64,000 nucleotides of DNA from Scatophagus argus (GCF_020382885.2 NC_058501.1:3844001-3908000), one strand, 5' to 3'. Counted from the stretch's first letter, positions 1 through 13,208 are shown. Program-made: numbers and translations. Notes: generated from the sequence alone by a model not told the origin.

Positions 1-2212
1 TTTTACCAGTTGTTTTTGCTGTCATTTTTCAGCCTTTAGAAGTGACTGGGTCATTGAGGAAGACATCCACATGTGCACTTGCAGTTTGGCCTCCAACCCT
101 TAAACTGTTTCATACATGCATACATCTTCCACAAGTAAAGATGAGTTTGACTAATACGGTGCGGTTGGCTTGTTGGTCACCATTTTGAAAAACAGGTCAC
201 ACCATCGATGAAAAGAAATTTCACTGTCCACCTTCTTTTTCTTCTTCTTTTCAAATTTAAATGTCAAAAAATGTGGAAAATGCTCATCACAGTTTCCCAG
301 AGCCCAAAGTGGTATCTTAAAGAGCTTCTTTTGTCCAACCAACCAACCAACATCCCAAAGAATCTTCATTTACTATCATAAATGACAAAGAAATGCAAAG
401 TTTTTGCATTTAAGAAGCTGGAACCAGCAGATGTTTGACATTTTTGCTTGAAAGATGACTGAAACGATTAATCGGTTATCACGGCGACAGATTTTTCTTT
501 CCATTGACTGATGCTGAATGCCCTCGTGACTGTTTTTGGCAGACAAGGCATCAGAAAGTATCCAAGATGAGTTACATATTGTTTCTCTGATACACCAGCT
601 CACTGAATTAAGATGATATGACTGTTTTCAGCTTTTTTAATGACATGTCAAAAGACACTGGACACACAGGCGGTGGACAGTTTTTGCACAGCACTGAGTT
701 CAGGTATCTAACTTGCTATCGTCTTACTAGCAAAGAAAATGAGACTCGGTCTGTCTAAAACCAAATGTACCTCTTAGGCTTTTGTATGTAAGGTGAAACC
801 ATGCAGCTGACTTTGTAAAAGACAAACTGTCGCTCATTCAACATTGTTTCTTTGACTATAATTAAGAGCAAAAATCTTAAAGACAATACTGTTTACAGCT
901 ATTTTTATTTTAGAAATAAAAACTGAACCCACAGAAAGCTAAAACAGTGTTAAAATTAATGTAAACATGGAAAAACAACAAGTGGTCCCGTGATATCCAG
1001 CACCCATTTACAGTCGGAAGCCCTTTTCCAGCAGCTTATGTGCTACAGAGTCGTAAAGATGAAAATGGCAGCTACAGACACAAGGAATGGACAGAGGAAC
1101 AATTGGACAGTTTATCATGTGAAGTATTTTTCCCCACTTCCTGTGTCACACTGAAAACGCTTGCTCGTCATGACGGATAAGGCACAGGGGTGAATTCAGC
1201 TTCTCACAACAAAGGCATCGGAGAGCAAAGTGGCTGAAAGCCACTCATGCTTCACGTGTCACATTAGAGCTACTGTTAATGGTTGGTGTTCCCCTGAGAC
1301 GGCTCATCGAGGACGCCGCAAAATCCATCCCCTCCTCACCTCCACTCATAAACACTTTGGCTGCGCTAACAGAAGCTCAGAGTCCTGCCAGCTCCTTCAC
1401 TTCACCGATCAGTTTTATTATATAGTGATTTATAGTGGTCCTCGCTGGTGGACCACCATGGGACCTTATTTCAGAAAAAAAATATGTACCAGAGTTACAG
1501 ACAAGAGACAAATACATTTTTGATCCTGTTTGAATTGTGCCGTGAATTACACATATGATGGTTAAGTTAAAAGATACTTTTGCAGTCAAGAAAGTTACAG
1601 TTCAGTCATTAAACTGTTCAAGTATATGATTGTGAAGATGCCTAATTAGAAAAAAGTACACAACTGCAGCAGTCTACATGGTCAGACTTTTTCACCTTTT
1701 TTAATACAGCCGTGAGACACGAGAGTGTTTCACACTAAACTTGATGGTACTATTTTTACGACAAAAGACAAATTTCTTGACAGCAAAATCATCTTTTAAA
1801 TTCACCAAAATGTGTGTAATTCATGGCATAATTCAAGCAGGATTAAAAAAAAAAATGGGAAAAGTTATCTCACCATTAACCACCCTAAATGTATATATTT
1901 TTCCAAATTAAGGTCCCATAGAGGATATTGGAAGGTAAGGGACTTCACCTCGCTACTGTGTGTGCACTGGCAGAACATTTATAAAGATGCTTAAGTTTGG
2001 TAAAAGTATTCACAAAAGTTTACAGCCCTGCACACCCTGCAAATGGCTGCCATGACACTGGGAGAGAAAGTGTCCCGTGTTATTTTCACTTTGCGATTAA
2101 AAAAATATAAATATAAATTCTAGTTCCAAGTGAGTTCAGGGATTTCACCTTTATCTGCTGGAGGCGCCACCAGCTTGAGAAAAAAAAAATCTCTTCCTGA
2201 GCACGGGCAGCG
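1..2212 (-). other. Probable 3' UTR and downstream flank of the distal zdhhc3 form
   Basis: No coding exon is seen on either strand. The sequence is AT-rich. An AATAAA on the minus strand (TTTATT at 904-909) could end a 3' UTR of about 1.3 kb. The extent of the transcript is inferred only. Confidence 0.3.
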
Positions 2213-2419
2213 CTAGTCCAGTGGTATCTCTATGACGTCCTCCTCGATGATGTCCCCCTGTGGGACGGTGATGTGCTCCGGGGGGCTCTTCTTGCAGCTC
2301 AGCCCAGAGAAGGGGCTGCACCAGGACAGAGAGAATGGGCCGCCGAAAGCCGTCTGCACGGCCTCCCAACACGGCACCTTCCCCCACTTCCCCGTCTCCC
2401 CCTTCAGACGCTCGATCCC
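2213..2419 (-). CDS. zdhhc3: zdhhc3 distal alternative last exon
   Basis: Acceptor tgtccag followed by GGG ATC GAG CGT; 68 codons plus TAG. It reads [20 protein letters not shown], then a [11 protein letters not shown] core that parallels the [12 protein letters not shown] core of the proximal exon, and ends acidic ([12 protein letters not shown]). It is therefore a homologous, mutually exclusive terminal exon giving the 327-residue form. Mammalian ZDHHC3 is known to have alternative C-termini of this kind. Confidence 0.85.
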   Translation of the reverse strand, partial: GIERLKGETGKWGKVPCWEAVQTAFGGPFSLSWCSPFSGLSCKKSPPEHITVPQGDIIEEDVIEIPLD

Positions 2420-5400
2420 CTGGACAAGACACAACAACAAGGGTCTGAGGTGAAAGGAGCCGAGCCCAAAGGGACTGGATGTCTGTCGTTTTCTACATGC
2501 ACTATCAAACACAGCTGTGACACGAAGCTGATGACTAAAACTGCAATGCTATGATTTTGTTCTTTGGGCATGTTTCTCAGGCAGAAATCAGACTAAAGAC
2601 CTAAATAAAAAGTGTTCAGAATTAAAGGACAGGTTCAGATTTTTTTTATCTTAACAGAATAAGTGCTAAGGTTGGGTTCAGGATAAGGTAAGAGGAAACA
2701 AATCAATGGGGAGGGACATTTTGATGAACCACCAGCAACAATTTGGTCACCACAGCTCAGGAGGGAAACACAAACGAGAAATTTCTACCAAAGGCTAACT
2801 TGGAAAGATACTTGGGCTGTCACCTTCTATTTAAAATGTAACCAAATGTTGGAATGTGAGGGGAAAAAAAACTGATCTGTAATTATCTGCTAAAATTTAA
2901 ACGTCGGAGTTGTAAGCCCAACAGGCTGCTCACCCAAAAGTTTGGTTACCCTGCTCTTTAACACCATGAACAGCAAGATAATATATAAAAAGTTGCAAAA
3001 AATAATGCGCTATGACAACAAAAGTCACATTTTAGCTGAGTCAGCAAGGCCAGAAGCAGTGAAGGAACACAGGCTGCATTTGAATAAACGTAAACAAATT
3101 AACTATTATCTGGTTTTGTTCAAACTTGATTTCATGAGTGACAGTCGGGCAGATAGAAGAAGGCAAGGAGAATCCCGACTGAGGCTCTGAGCAACCACTA
3201 ACCCTGGCACTGTACATAAGGCACGAGTGTGTCGTGGTAAACACATTTAAAGTTTCATTTATCATTTAAATACTTTTGTATCAGTTCTCATACATTTTTC
3301 TCAGAAACATGCCCAAATGTCAAGAAACACTGCACAGAATGACTCACATGCACTTGGAAAAATAAAAAAAAATAAACCCCTGTGGAGGAAGCAAGCATGT
3401 CAAATAGTCAAAACAAGTGCATGCATCCCGATACGCACGGAGTCCACTCACTCATTCATTCATAATGTTTGGTTGACTCTGAAACAGCAAAAGAAACGAA
3501 AAGAAAAGAATAGAATAGAAAAGAATAGAAAAGGGCTTGAAGCACACTTTGGCCCTCAGATTGCAGTCTGCATGCTTCTGATGTGTTAAGTTTGATGGGA
3601 CGGCTAATGTTACAAGCTTACCTCTTCTCAAGATTATAAAGAGCTGTCTGCTTCAGAAAGCTTTTGGCAGAATGAGTTATCAACCAAAGCAAATGCATGA
3701 GCGTGGAGAGAACAATGCATGGGAAGAGGCAGGTAACAGGTAAGGATGAAAGACAAGGACACAGGAAGAACGTAACAATGCAGGGTGTGAGAGGACCGGA
3801 ACTTCTTCTGAAATAATACAAATACATTTTTCAAAAAATGAGGAATAAACACATTAACGCAGAGAAGCTGCTTCATAATCAAAGAGAAATAAATACGTTC
3901 AAAAAAGCAAGCAAACACAGTTTTTGCATTGCAACTGAGAAGTATTTATTCTCTGCGCACGTGCTGAAGTATCTTTAGAATATTTAGAAAGAATTAAAAT
4001 TTCTGTAAAAAAACAAATCATCTCCACCATCACTCTCACCAGCGAGACGTGGCACCATCATACCAGCAGTGTTTCACATACATTTCTAAATGAGCCTTCA
4101 TCTGTACCATGCATTCACATAACAAAGGATACATACAATATCATGTAAACAAAGAAGAAGAAAATGCACACTTCAGAACAGATCAGTTCACACAGAAGAT
4201 CTCAAATGATAAATACAAAGTGCGAATTAGCCTTTTTAGTACACGTGAATGTGAATGATCAAAGTTCATACTTTGTTAAATGTTTTGTAGTAATCTGGAA
4301 TAGTGCAGAAATACAGTCTAGTTAACATCCCACTGCTGCACAGTCAGACGTATGCAGAGTTTTACATGCTTATACGCTGCTTCCCTTTGACTCCACACAG
4401 GATTTAATCAGTTTCCTCCAGACAAAAAAAAAAAGACAATTTTAAAGCTAAGCCGATGTCCTTTTTTTGAGGAATTTCATTTAAAAGCTCTCTCAAATAA
4501 TCATGTAGGTGTGGGATTCACTGAATTTGGCACACGCTCACGACATCAAAACACCACATGGGCTCAGAGCACAGGGCCTGTTTTACTGGCAACTGTGCGC
4601 GCGTACGCACACACACACACGCGCACACACACACAGAGGAAGCGTTGGTGTTACTGTGGACAGGCAAACCTTTCCTCAAAAAAAGGAGAATGAGCATATG
4701 CTATAGTATGGCTGTTGACAGGCTTCTAACAGCCATGTTTTACAGCTGAAAGGCGAGCTGAGGGCTGACGTGTACTGACTGAAACCATTTCATTTCCCCA
4801 CCGAGCAACGCAAGAGTGATTCAGCAAAACCTGCGATGCCCAAAGCAGGCCGGCATTTTGATTCTACACTGATTCCATTTGGTGGAGCCACCAGAAACTT
4901 GCCGGCTTGTTTCGGTTTCATCTCTGGCCTCCAGCGACGGCTTTGTTCATTGTCAAGCATGTATCAGAGAGGAATCGGGGACAATGTTCCACACACTACA
5001 GTGTGACTTTTTCACGTCAGGCTCAAATACAATACTTTTAAATTAATCACTTCTTTTCCTCTGTGGTGAGAATGACGACTTGACCCGTGTCAACACCATC
5101 CATCAACTTAGAATCGATATCACGAGGAAAAAAAATGGGATCAGTACATCTTCTAATTGTAAGAATGCATCAAATGAGCCTCGACTTTTATCGGGAAAAC
5201 TGTTTTGTTTTCTTTTGGCTTTTTTGATTAGATTTAAAAATGTTTTCACGGTCATGATTGATCACAAATTCACAATAATGATGGCAAAGCGTTCCTTCAC
5301 ACGCTGTATTTGGCACCATGTATAAGGATGAGCCATAGACTGGATCTGCTGGCTCCCACATGGAATCTAACTGTAGAGACTAAACCTACTGTAAACCTGA

Positions 5401-8400
5401 CTACTCAACCAATCCATCCAAGTGAGGACATGTTTAAAAGGTTCATTTTTTCCAAATCTGGAACACACTGACAAGAGGAAGATTCAAAGGGTTATTTCAC
5501 CCAAATTACAAAAAGACACATATTTAGTTCTTAACTGTAGTCAGGCAGATAGTTTTGGTTTTATCTGGCCAGGATTTGAATTTTCTGCTCTCACTTGAGT
5601 ACAACGGAGGTGAATGGAACTTTTGTATCTTTTAATAAGTCTCAAAACGTGCACACAGGTGCAAACAGGTGCATGCACATGACATGAGTGCAAGAAACAG
5701 CTTCCATAAGTATAAAACCATCCTCATATGGGAGCATTTGACTTCTGAAGCTTTGAAGTCATTTTGAAAAAGGAGCTGAAACAATTACTTGATTAATTGC
5801 AGCCAATTTTTGTTTAAGGCAGTAAATGACAAATTTTGGTGAAATTCCATTCTCTTCCATTGTATTGGGGTGGGGGTTTTCGAGTGCTGATATCTGAGAT
5901 CAAATCAAAATAAAAAAAACTAAAAAGTGCAGCGTGACCAGACACCACTAGTGAGAAAATGTGTTTTTCTGGAATTTAACTGAATTGCCACTTAGGGGGA
6001 AAGCAAGAGTAAACACAGAGCAAGAAAAGAGAAGGCGTCTGATACAACAACAGAAAGAGAAATAGCTCAGAATAAGAACAGATTTATCACAGTGTTTACA
6101 CACAGGATTCACAAACTGAAAGTCTTTTCCTCTGCAACTCCACTCACTCAAGGCAACACAAACATTAATGTATAGCGCACTTAGTTGGCAACACAAAAAA
6201 GCAGATGGAAAGCTGTCCCATGGCTAGCGTGGGGGGATATAGTGGAAATCGTGTTTAGCATTGCGAGTAACAGGCTGCCATAGCTGAGCTCTGTGGGGCC
6301 GGACTGGGCTTCCCACTTTTGTTTTGACCCGGCCGCCTCGTTCCCTGCGCTGAGCTCTCACACCACATACTGGTAGGTCTCAGCCTTCCCATGGTCAGGG
6401 GTGGAGAAGGGACTAAACCACAGTAAGGAGAAAGGGTGTCCAAATACCGCCCTCATGTTCATCCACTTAGTTTTTTTAGCCCATCTTCTCTCTTCCTTTT
6501 TCAACTGCTCTATGCCCTGAAAACGAGAGACAGCCAAACTTCAGTTGGTGGACTTTTGTGACCCAATCAGTCATCACAAACCAATTTGCAAATACTGATG
6601 TTTTTTTTTCTTCAACCCTCTAGATATTAAAAAAAAGAAAGAAATTTTGAACCATTTCTGAAAATCATCTGGGCCAAACACACAGCATTTCAGTGCTCTC
6701 TCTACAAGCATTATGCAGCTGCTTGCATCCTGCTGCCTTTCCCTTTGTGGTGTACACTCCTCTACATGTCTCCTTTATGAAATGATCAAATGTCTCCCAG
6801 ATAGCTGACCTAGAGTTGCAGACAAAAAGAAGTTCAAAGCAGGAAAAGGAGTTTGATTTGGTGAGCTCCAGTACACAGGCACACCAGAAGGATGATTTTA
6901 GGATGGCACCAAACTACATAGAGGGGATATTGATTCCTTCCTTCCACTGATACATGGACATATTTAGCTTTCTACAAAAATACATTTGCATCTTTTAAGT
7001 ACATCACTGAGTTGTTTCAGACACTCTCCTCTACCTCTGTGGCTGCAGCAAAACGTCATTTTGTGAGCAGGTTGTTCAAGTTTTGAGACCTTCAAAGACC
7101 ACAGGTTCAATGCACAGCCTGCCATACTGACTTTAGAACACCACCAACCACACTGGTATGTGTCCCACACAAGAGGTGACACCAGCACACACACTTAAGT
7201 AATGAAAAGCTTGACTTTGTATTTTGTCTTCTGCAACCAGTATCTATTTTACTATTTTCAAACGTAACTGTTGTAAACAAACCATAAATAGCCTAAGAAT
7301 ACATGAATAACTTAGATTTAGCTTTTGTTATCCAATTTCAGTTTGATATTAGCGACCAGAAAATGCAAGTGTTTTAAATTTTGATTATGGAGCTACTTAT
7401 TGTCACTCTGGCAGAACCAGATCTCTTCATACTTTGTTTTAGCACCGTGTCAGCATTGGACAAAAGGTCTTGCAGAACTCTTCTAGTACAGGGGAGAAAC
7501 CGTTTTGGCTTATTTATTTTTCTTAAACCAATCACAATCACCTTGAGCGGAGCCAAAATAGTGCAAAACAGCAAACAGCGTAAGGCCAGAAGAATTCTAT
7601 GAGAAATAGTAGACCAATGGTAGGCTCATGCCCACAACCTACTTCCTGTGGGGCAGACTACCTTTGTGATTAGTTTTGTGCTTTCACTGCCAAAACAGAA
7701 CAAACAGCTGAGGACCAAATGTTTTGGTGGGCAATGAATGTTGCAGCCTGTGAGAGGCTGAACTGAATGTTTGCTGAGCCCTTACACTCTGATTACTGTC
7801 AGACACAGTGAGACGCAGGTCAGTCCCCCTCTGAGCTTTGTCTAGAGACAGTCTATCTTCGACTGAGTGAGACTCAAATTGAACTGTATTTGGTAATTAT
7901 TCTGTTATGGAACCTTACTGCAAACACTGGCAGCCACACATTAATCTGTGACAGCTGTCTCATATGAATTCATTTTTTTTGGAGCAACAAATCTTCAACA
8001 TCAGACAGTAGTAGACAGAAGAAGGCTTCTTATTTTAAGCCAGCAACCGTCAATTTGGCTGAAATGTGATTTCACATCCACTGACCCTTACCATCCACAC
8101 ACTTAACCCTTTGTTGCTCTGCAGAAGTATCGGGAATTTAAAGCACTCTATACTGGAGTTTCTTTCTTTTTGTAGTTACTTTTTCAGACAATGTTTTCAG
8201 TCAAAATAAAACCTTTGCTTCACCATATTCCACACTAGACTGCAAGAGAAGAGATATTAAAAGTTTCAATTACCATGTCAAAGGTGCTAATGCTAAAAAG
8301 CAAAAAAGGGTGGCAGCAGAAGGGAGACGAGCCGAAGGTAGTTGTGAGATAACAGGAAAGAGGGAGGACTGTTGGTCACTAAATGGATCACTTACGGTCT

Positions 8401-11400
8401 CGTCGGTACAGATGGAGTGGACTTGGGTGCCGAACATCACAGAGGTGAAGATGAGGAAGAGGAGACCCTCAAAGCACAGGAGTATGAGCAGGATGACTGT
8501 TGCTGGAGGAGAGAAGGAACTGCACTCTAGGGGATGAAGGGACATGGAGGAAGAGAAGTGAAGGGGCAGAAAAGAGGGTCATATGAGAAACTGCTGTGCA
8601 CTACAATGAAACTAACTACTGCACTCTACTGGAAATTCATCTGGAGCGCTATGGCGACGATGCAAAGCACTGTAGCAATACTGTCACCTGCTGAGGGGGC
8701 TTCAGTGAAAGGGGAAAAGTTAGTGAGTGCTCTGGAACATGAGGGTTTAGCTAGGATTGTTAGGCAGGTACACAAACTTGTGTCAATAATTTTAGCTCGT
8801 ATGCAGAAGGAAATTTCAAGAAAAAAAAAATCTAGAAAAAGAATACAATTACCACCTTAAGGTTGTACACATCTGCGCAAGTTGCAGTTTACATCCATAT
8901 CAGTCCAGACCCATATAATATATGTAGTGAAAAGATCAGTGTCACCAATTCAGTATCTGACCAAATATGAAATATGGACACAATCTTCTCTTCTGTTCCT
9001 GAGTTATGCTGTTGGATAACGGATAGAAAATGCTTTTATATCACAGTGAAGTTGACCTTTGAGGTTTTGCGTATAAAATACCATCACTTCATCCTTTCAT
9101 TCTTCTGTTGCACCAAGCACAGACTTTCACTGTACCTTTAGGCTAACCTTTGGCATCTGGGTAAAGCCTGAAACATCCTCAAAATACAAGATGTTTTCTA
9201 TGTCTGTGTCTACACTGCAACAGATTCACCCTCATTTAAATGTCTGTGGCTCTATGCACTGGCTCCATGTTAGGCTCACATCTCAGCTGTGTCACACAGG
9301 CTTAACCGTGACCTGAAGCGTTCATTTCTGCTTCCAGTCGATTTTTTTGCAACGATACATACATATATACAGGAGGTTGGTGTAAAATAAAGAGGCAGTG
9401 AATAAATGTATTTATTCACATTGTGAAATCTCTTCGAAGCAGAGTGCGCTGAGCTCTGTACAGTCAGCCACACACACACACACAAACAAATCTCTTTTGC
9501 ACCAAGTTTGTTGCAGTCACAGTTTTCTTTTCACATCATGCTGTGCTGGACTGAGCAAATCAAGTTTGCAGATTTGTGTTCCAAAATGCAAACTTTTTGT
9601 TGCCATTTTTCTGTTGGTTTATAATGTTATCTAGTTAGGTTGTTTTTGTGATGTCTTCCACCACCCTCTGGTGATCAGATCTGCTTTCTGGCGATCACCA
9701 TGATTGGATGATAAGAGACTAGAAATGATTGTCCAACCCTAAAATATGGGTTTAGGAACAATTTAACCACCTTAATTGTGAGTTGGAAATTTATGTTGCC
9801 TTTTGAGTGTAAGGAATTAAAAGTGAGATTGCAAAATGAATCAAACAAGACATTACAAATGAAACAAAACGAAATTCCAGGGTCCCAGCACTAGAGTCAA
9901 AGACTTACACATTACACACAGTACCTGGGGAGAAATTCCTGTATAAATTCTAAAATGTCACTTTTTTTAATCCAGTAGAACCACACATTTATCATTAACA
10001 AACCACCCAAAGATGAAAGATCCAACTCTAAATGTAACCCACTCATACTTTAAGTGTTGCCTACATAGCCAATGCCTCGCTTACTGGGCTGCACAATTCA
10101 ACTGTCCAAGAATAACCACATTAAGACATTCTGGTTAATCTGGTGACTGACACACACACACACACACATTCATCTGATTTAACACGGCCAAGGAAAACGA
10201 AGGGGACTGGTGGAGGAAGAGGATTCAGAACGGACGGGTTTGTGGGGTTTGTTTGCATTTTGACCGCGTTTGTCAGTTTCATGTGCTTCACTTGCACGAT
10301 ATGTACCTTTTGTTTCTTAAGCTTATAAATGAAAATAGCGGATACAAAGAAATAAATGTATAAAATAAATATAGAAGAATATACAAATTTATCTGTAAAA
10401 GGAAGAATAATACATTGTTTTCTGCAACTGAGAGAAAATGTTCATCTCCATAAACATATTTCAAAAGAGATGGCCAGCTTAGATTCTTGGTTTTGAGTGA
10501 TTAAAGAAAGGCTTTTGTTTTCATAACTGGGGAGAATTGCAAACTACATACAGATGTTCAAAAAAAAAATACTCACTTGTCCAATCATCTTCAAAGCAGT
10601 TGAGGAAATGGAAGACCACCATGACCAGAGCGTGGAGAGAGATGAGTGCAATGTACATCTGAGGACATAACACAAACACTCACTGCAAACAAGAGTGGTA
10701 TTCACCAAGGAAGCCCTGTCATCCAAATCTGTACTGCATTACAGCACAACACCAACTACTACTGATGTTGTATGCAACACCTCTTTTCAGTCACAGTTAA
10801 CCCCAAAATTAAAAAAAAGAAGAAAAAAGTTTCTTTCCCCTCTACCTGTGATGTTATTTATCCCTCTACACTGTTTTGGTGTGAGTTGCAGAGATTTGGG
10901 GACATCGGCTGCAATCTCTAGAATACCATAAATTAGTAGGAAATATTTTTATTCTACCACTCAAGAACCACCCCAGCCACATCACAGAGGAGTGTGCATC
11001 TGCTCACGTATGAGAGGCTCATGTTCATGACAGCATAGAATGTATATATCAATGGTAGTTTTGATTTTAAGGTGAATTGTCCCTTTAGGGAAACTTATAC
11101 AGAGTTACACAGATTTGGCATTTTCAGTTTATAATTTCATGAAGTTTTTGATAAGCCCACATTATGAGAGACTCATTGTTGAACTTACAGTGAAAAGCAC
11201 AAAATACTTTTGGTTGTTCTCGCCGACGCAGTTATTGACCCAGGGACAGTGGTGGTCCATCTTCCGTATGCAGCGTTTGCAAACACTGTGAGGTGGCGAG
11301 TTATGTGTGAAGGAAAAGGGAAGAGAGTTAAATAAAATGAATACTGTACCAACACTCCAAGGTAACAACAACAACAGTGCATAAAGGCAGTGTTAAGTAG

Positions 11401-12285
11401 AAAGTGAAGCACACTACATTCTGAGAGGACCAATTTGTATTTCACAAATTAGCCAAAGTCAGAATTTATGATAGCAGTCAGATTTCTTCACTGCATCAAA
11501 ACACTGCAGCTCCAAGCATAGGGTTGGGTTTACAAATGCCAATGCAGCAGTAAGGATTTAATGTCCTTTTTGCCCTACCTGCAGTGATGTGCTCGATCAG
11601 GCTTGATGCTGCAGCACTTAGGACATTTGTAGACCACCTGCCCTGGTTTCAGCTGAAGGCTTTCTATGTATTCTTTAGTAGCATTCCCCTTTGGCACCGC
11701 CCCCTAGCAAGAAACAAAACAACGCAGTGGATGACGTTTGGCTCATTAATAATACTTATCAAAAGAGTAGGCAGAGGCTATTGTACATTTTGAATTTTAT
11801 TAATGTTCACCACCATTAATCTGGACTATATAGTAAAGCTATAAGATGTTAAACCTGTCAGCATGACACCAAGGATTAAATTAAAACAGCGTCCTATCTA
11901 ATTTTCAATTTGTGTTGAATGACACCAAACAAGTCACACTTACAGGGTCGGTGCACATGGCCCTGACGTGTGAGGCAAGGGCAAGGAAGGCCAGAGTATT
12001 GAAAAGGGTCCCATTCACAATGCTGTACATCAGATTCTTGGAGGGCAGCAGCATCACAAACAGCACCACGAACTCTGCATAAAACACCAACAGCCAGGTG
12101 ATGATGGCGCACACGATGCCACAGGCGTCCCTGATGAACCACATGGCGGAGGCAGATGAGGAAGTGATGACGTCTTTGGAGATAGGGATGCGCTGCTCGG
12201 CCTGTAGGCAGTTGTTTCCTTCCCCGGTCCCGCTCTGCCCTCGCCCGTGCTCCACATCCCTGCATCTGTGCACTGGGCTCTTCAT
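2213..12285 (-). CDS. zdhhc3: Palmitoyltransferase ZDHHC3 (split gene, two alternative last exons)
   Basis: Protein S-acyltransferase that transfers palmitate to cysteines of membrane proteins; the vertebrate family member is a Golgi enzyme. Coding exons on the minus strand are 12285-11944, 11703-11579, 11285-11189, 10658-10577, 8526-8396, then either 6516-6358 (311 aa) or 2419-2213 (327 aa). All junctions are GT-AG and in phase. The protein shows four membrane segments (about residues 53-78, 87-107, 179-205, 224-247), a DPG motif at 113-115, and a cysteine-rich domain with DHHC at 166-169, Cys169 being the expected acyl-accepting nucleophile. Sequence around [27 protein letters not shown] and HSICTDET matches ZDHHC3 rather than its close paralog ZDHHC7. 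The N-terminus is about 12 residues longer than I recall for human. Which teleost duplicate (a or b) this is cannot be decided here. Confidence 0.95.
3481..3535. repeat. (GAAAA)n-type simple repeat
   Basis: Imperfect GAAAA and GAATA units. Confidence 0.7.
4599..4636. repeat. (CA)n/(CG) imperfect microsatellite
   Basis: CA units interrupted by CGCG steps, inside the space between the two alternative zdhhc3 last exons. Confidence 0.8.
6358..6516 (-). CDS. zdhhc3: zdhhc3 proximal alternative last exon
   Basis: Acceptor ttttcag followed by GGC ATA GAG CAG; 52 codons plus TGA. It reads [20 protein letters not shown] and ends in TYQYVV, as in the common mammalian ZDHHC3 C-terminus. Use of this exon gives the 311-residue form. 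The hydrophobic Val-Val end resembles a PDZ-binding tail (inference). A possible poly(A) signal for this form is AATAAA, seen as TTTATT at 3945-3950. Confidence 0.92.
   Translation of the reverse strand, partial: GIEQLKKEERRWAKKTKWMNMRAVFGHPFSLLWFSPFSTPDHGKAETYQYVV
8396..8526 (-). CDS. zdhhc3: zdhhc3 coding exon 5 (last shared exon)
   Basis: 131 bp. Codes [16 protein letters not shown] through HSICTDET, the fourth membrane segment and its cytosolic flank. Its phase-0 donor (ACC|GTAAGTG) can join either downstream terminal exon without a frame change. Confidence 0.94.
10577..10658 (-). CDS. zdhhc3: zdhhc3 coding exon 4
   Basis: 82 bp, starting [19 protein letters not shown] (third membrane segment) and ending at WT plus one base of a Lys codon, before GTGAGT. 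Confidence 0.93.
11189..11285 (-). CDS. zdhhc3: zdhhc3 coding exon 3 (DHHC catalytic exon)
   Basis: 97 bp. Codes [20 protein letters not shown] and onward to FVLFT, which is the DHHC active site plus the zinc-binding cysteines. It ends on a codon boundary before GTAAGT. Confidence 0.96.
11579..11703 (-). CDS. zdhhc3: zdhhc3 coding exon 2 (cysteine-rich domain, first half)
   Basis: 125 bp, phase 0 to phase 2. Reads [20 protein letters not shown] and on through the zinc-binding [15 protein letters not shown]. The next Ser codon is split over the junction (AG|T). Confidence 0.95.
11944..12285 (-). CDS. zdhhc3: zdhhc3 coding exon 1
   Basis: Codes residues 1-114 from an ATG at 12285-12283 (A at -3) to a donor after ACC GAC CCT, followed by GTAAGTG. 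It contains the conserved block beginning [10 protein letters not shown] at residue 48 and the first two membrane segments. The upstream acceptor (tttccag) puts the exon start at 12373, leaving an 88-nt leader in this exon. Two upstream ATGs lie in that leader (see findings). Confidence 0.93.
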
Positions 12286-12373
12286 CCTTCATCTAAGCTA
12301 AATGCCTGTTGCTGCTACTGCTGCCGCCGCCAGACCTGCTGTGCCTTCAGGCTTCAGTCTTAATCACCGCATG
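12286..12373 (-). other. zdhhc3: zdhhc3 5' leader, exon 2 part
   Basis: Non-coding piece between the acceptor at 12374-12376 and the start codon. It contains a three-codon ORF (ATG CGG TGA, 12372-12364) and an out-of-frame ATG at 12292, seven bases before the main start. Confidence 0.6.
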
Positions 12374-13139
12374 CTGGAAAAGAGAAGCAGGAGGGTTGCA
12401 GGTCAGAGAAAAAGTCAAAGGCTTGCCACTCTAGACTGGAAAAGTATTCTATGAACAGCTGGGACTAAACATCCGCTATGCCCACCAGACAAGCCAAAAT
12501 TTCCTGCAGTGTTTAACAGTGGAGATAGGCAACCCCACCTGAAACCAAGACTACTTCAATAAGCATCATAAAGCTGCAGAAGTAGATATTTGAAGATATC
12601 ACGTTTGATAAAGGTTATGCTACCAGAAACCAAATTCTCCTGCTCTACACTCTGTTTAAATAGGCAATCACAGATGGTCAGTCAGGGCTTTCTCATACAG
12701 GTATCTCAAGAGAGATGAAAGCCAGATGTGCTGGCCTCAGAGCAGCAACTTTATTTTATTATATACTTTTAGTCCGCTAATCATTTTCATGACTAGTTCA
12801 TGGATATATAAATGGTCAAACAAAAGTGAACTACATCCATTGTTTCCCAGAGCCTGAAGTCTCTTCTTCTGACCTCTTGTTTTACCTGACCAGGAGTCCA
12901 AAAACACCCTAACTGTTCCGACCACACCAGCAAATATACACAACCAAAACCTGGAACTAGAGAATGTTTTACTTTTACTCAATTTTGTTGCCAACTGACT
13001 AACCATCTGCATTCAATTTGCCCTGCCACTCTTAAGGTCAAACACAACAGTTAGTATCCCAGTGTGCCTATACAACAAGTAAAACTTAGAGGAATTAACT
13101 GCAACAAACTGTGAACTTTGTACATGTGCACCTGAAATT

Positions 13140-13208
13140 TGGGGGCAGTCGTGGCCCAGTGGTGGGTTAAATGCAGAGAAATAATTTCCCAGCTTGGAAT
13201 TAATAAAG
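13140..13208 (+). repeat. Internally deleted tRNA-headed SINE
   Basis: Head GGGGGCAGTCGTGGCCCAG joined to a tail ending AATTAATAAAGTAA, as in the longer copy at 58248-58598 but lacking the middle. It lies in the first intron of zdhhc3. Confidence 0.5.
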
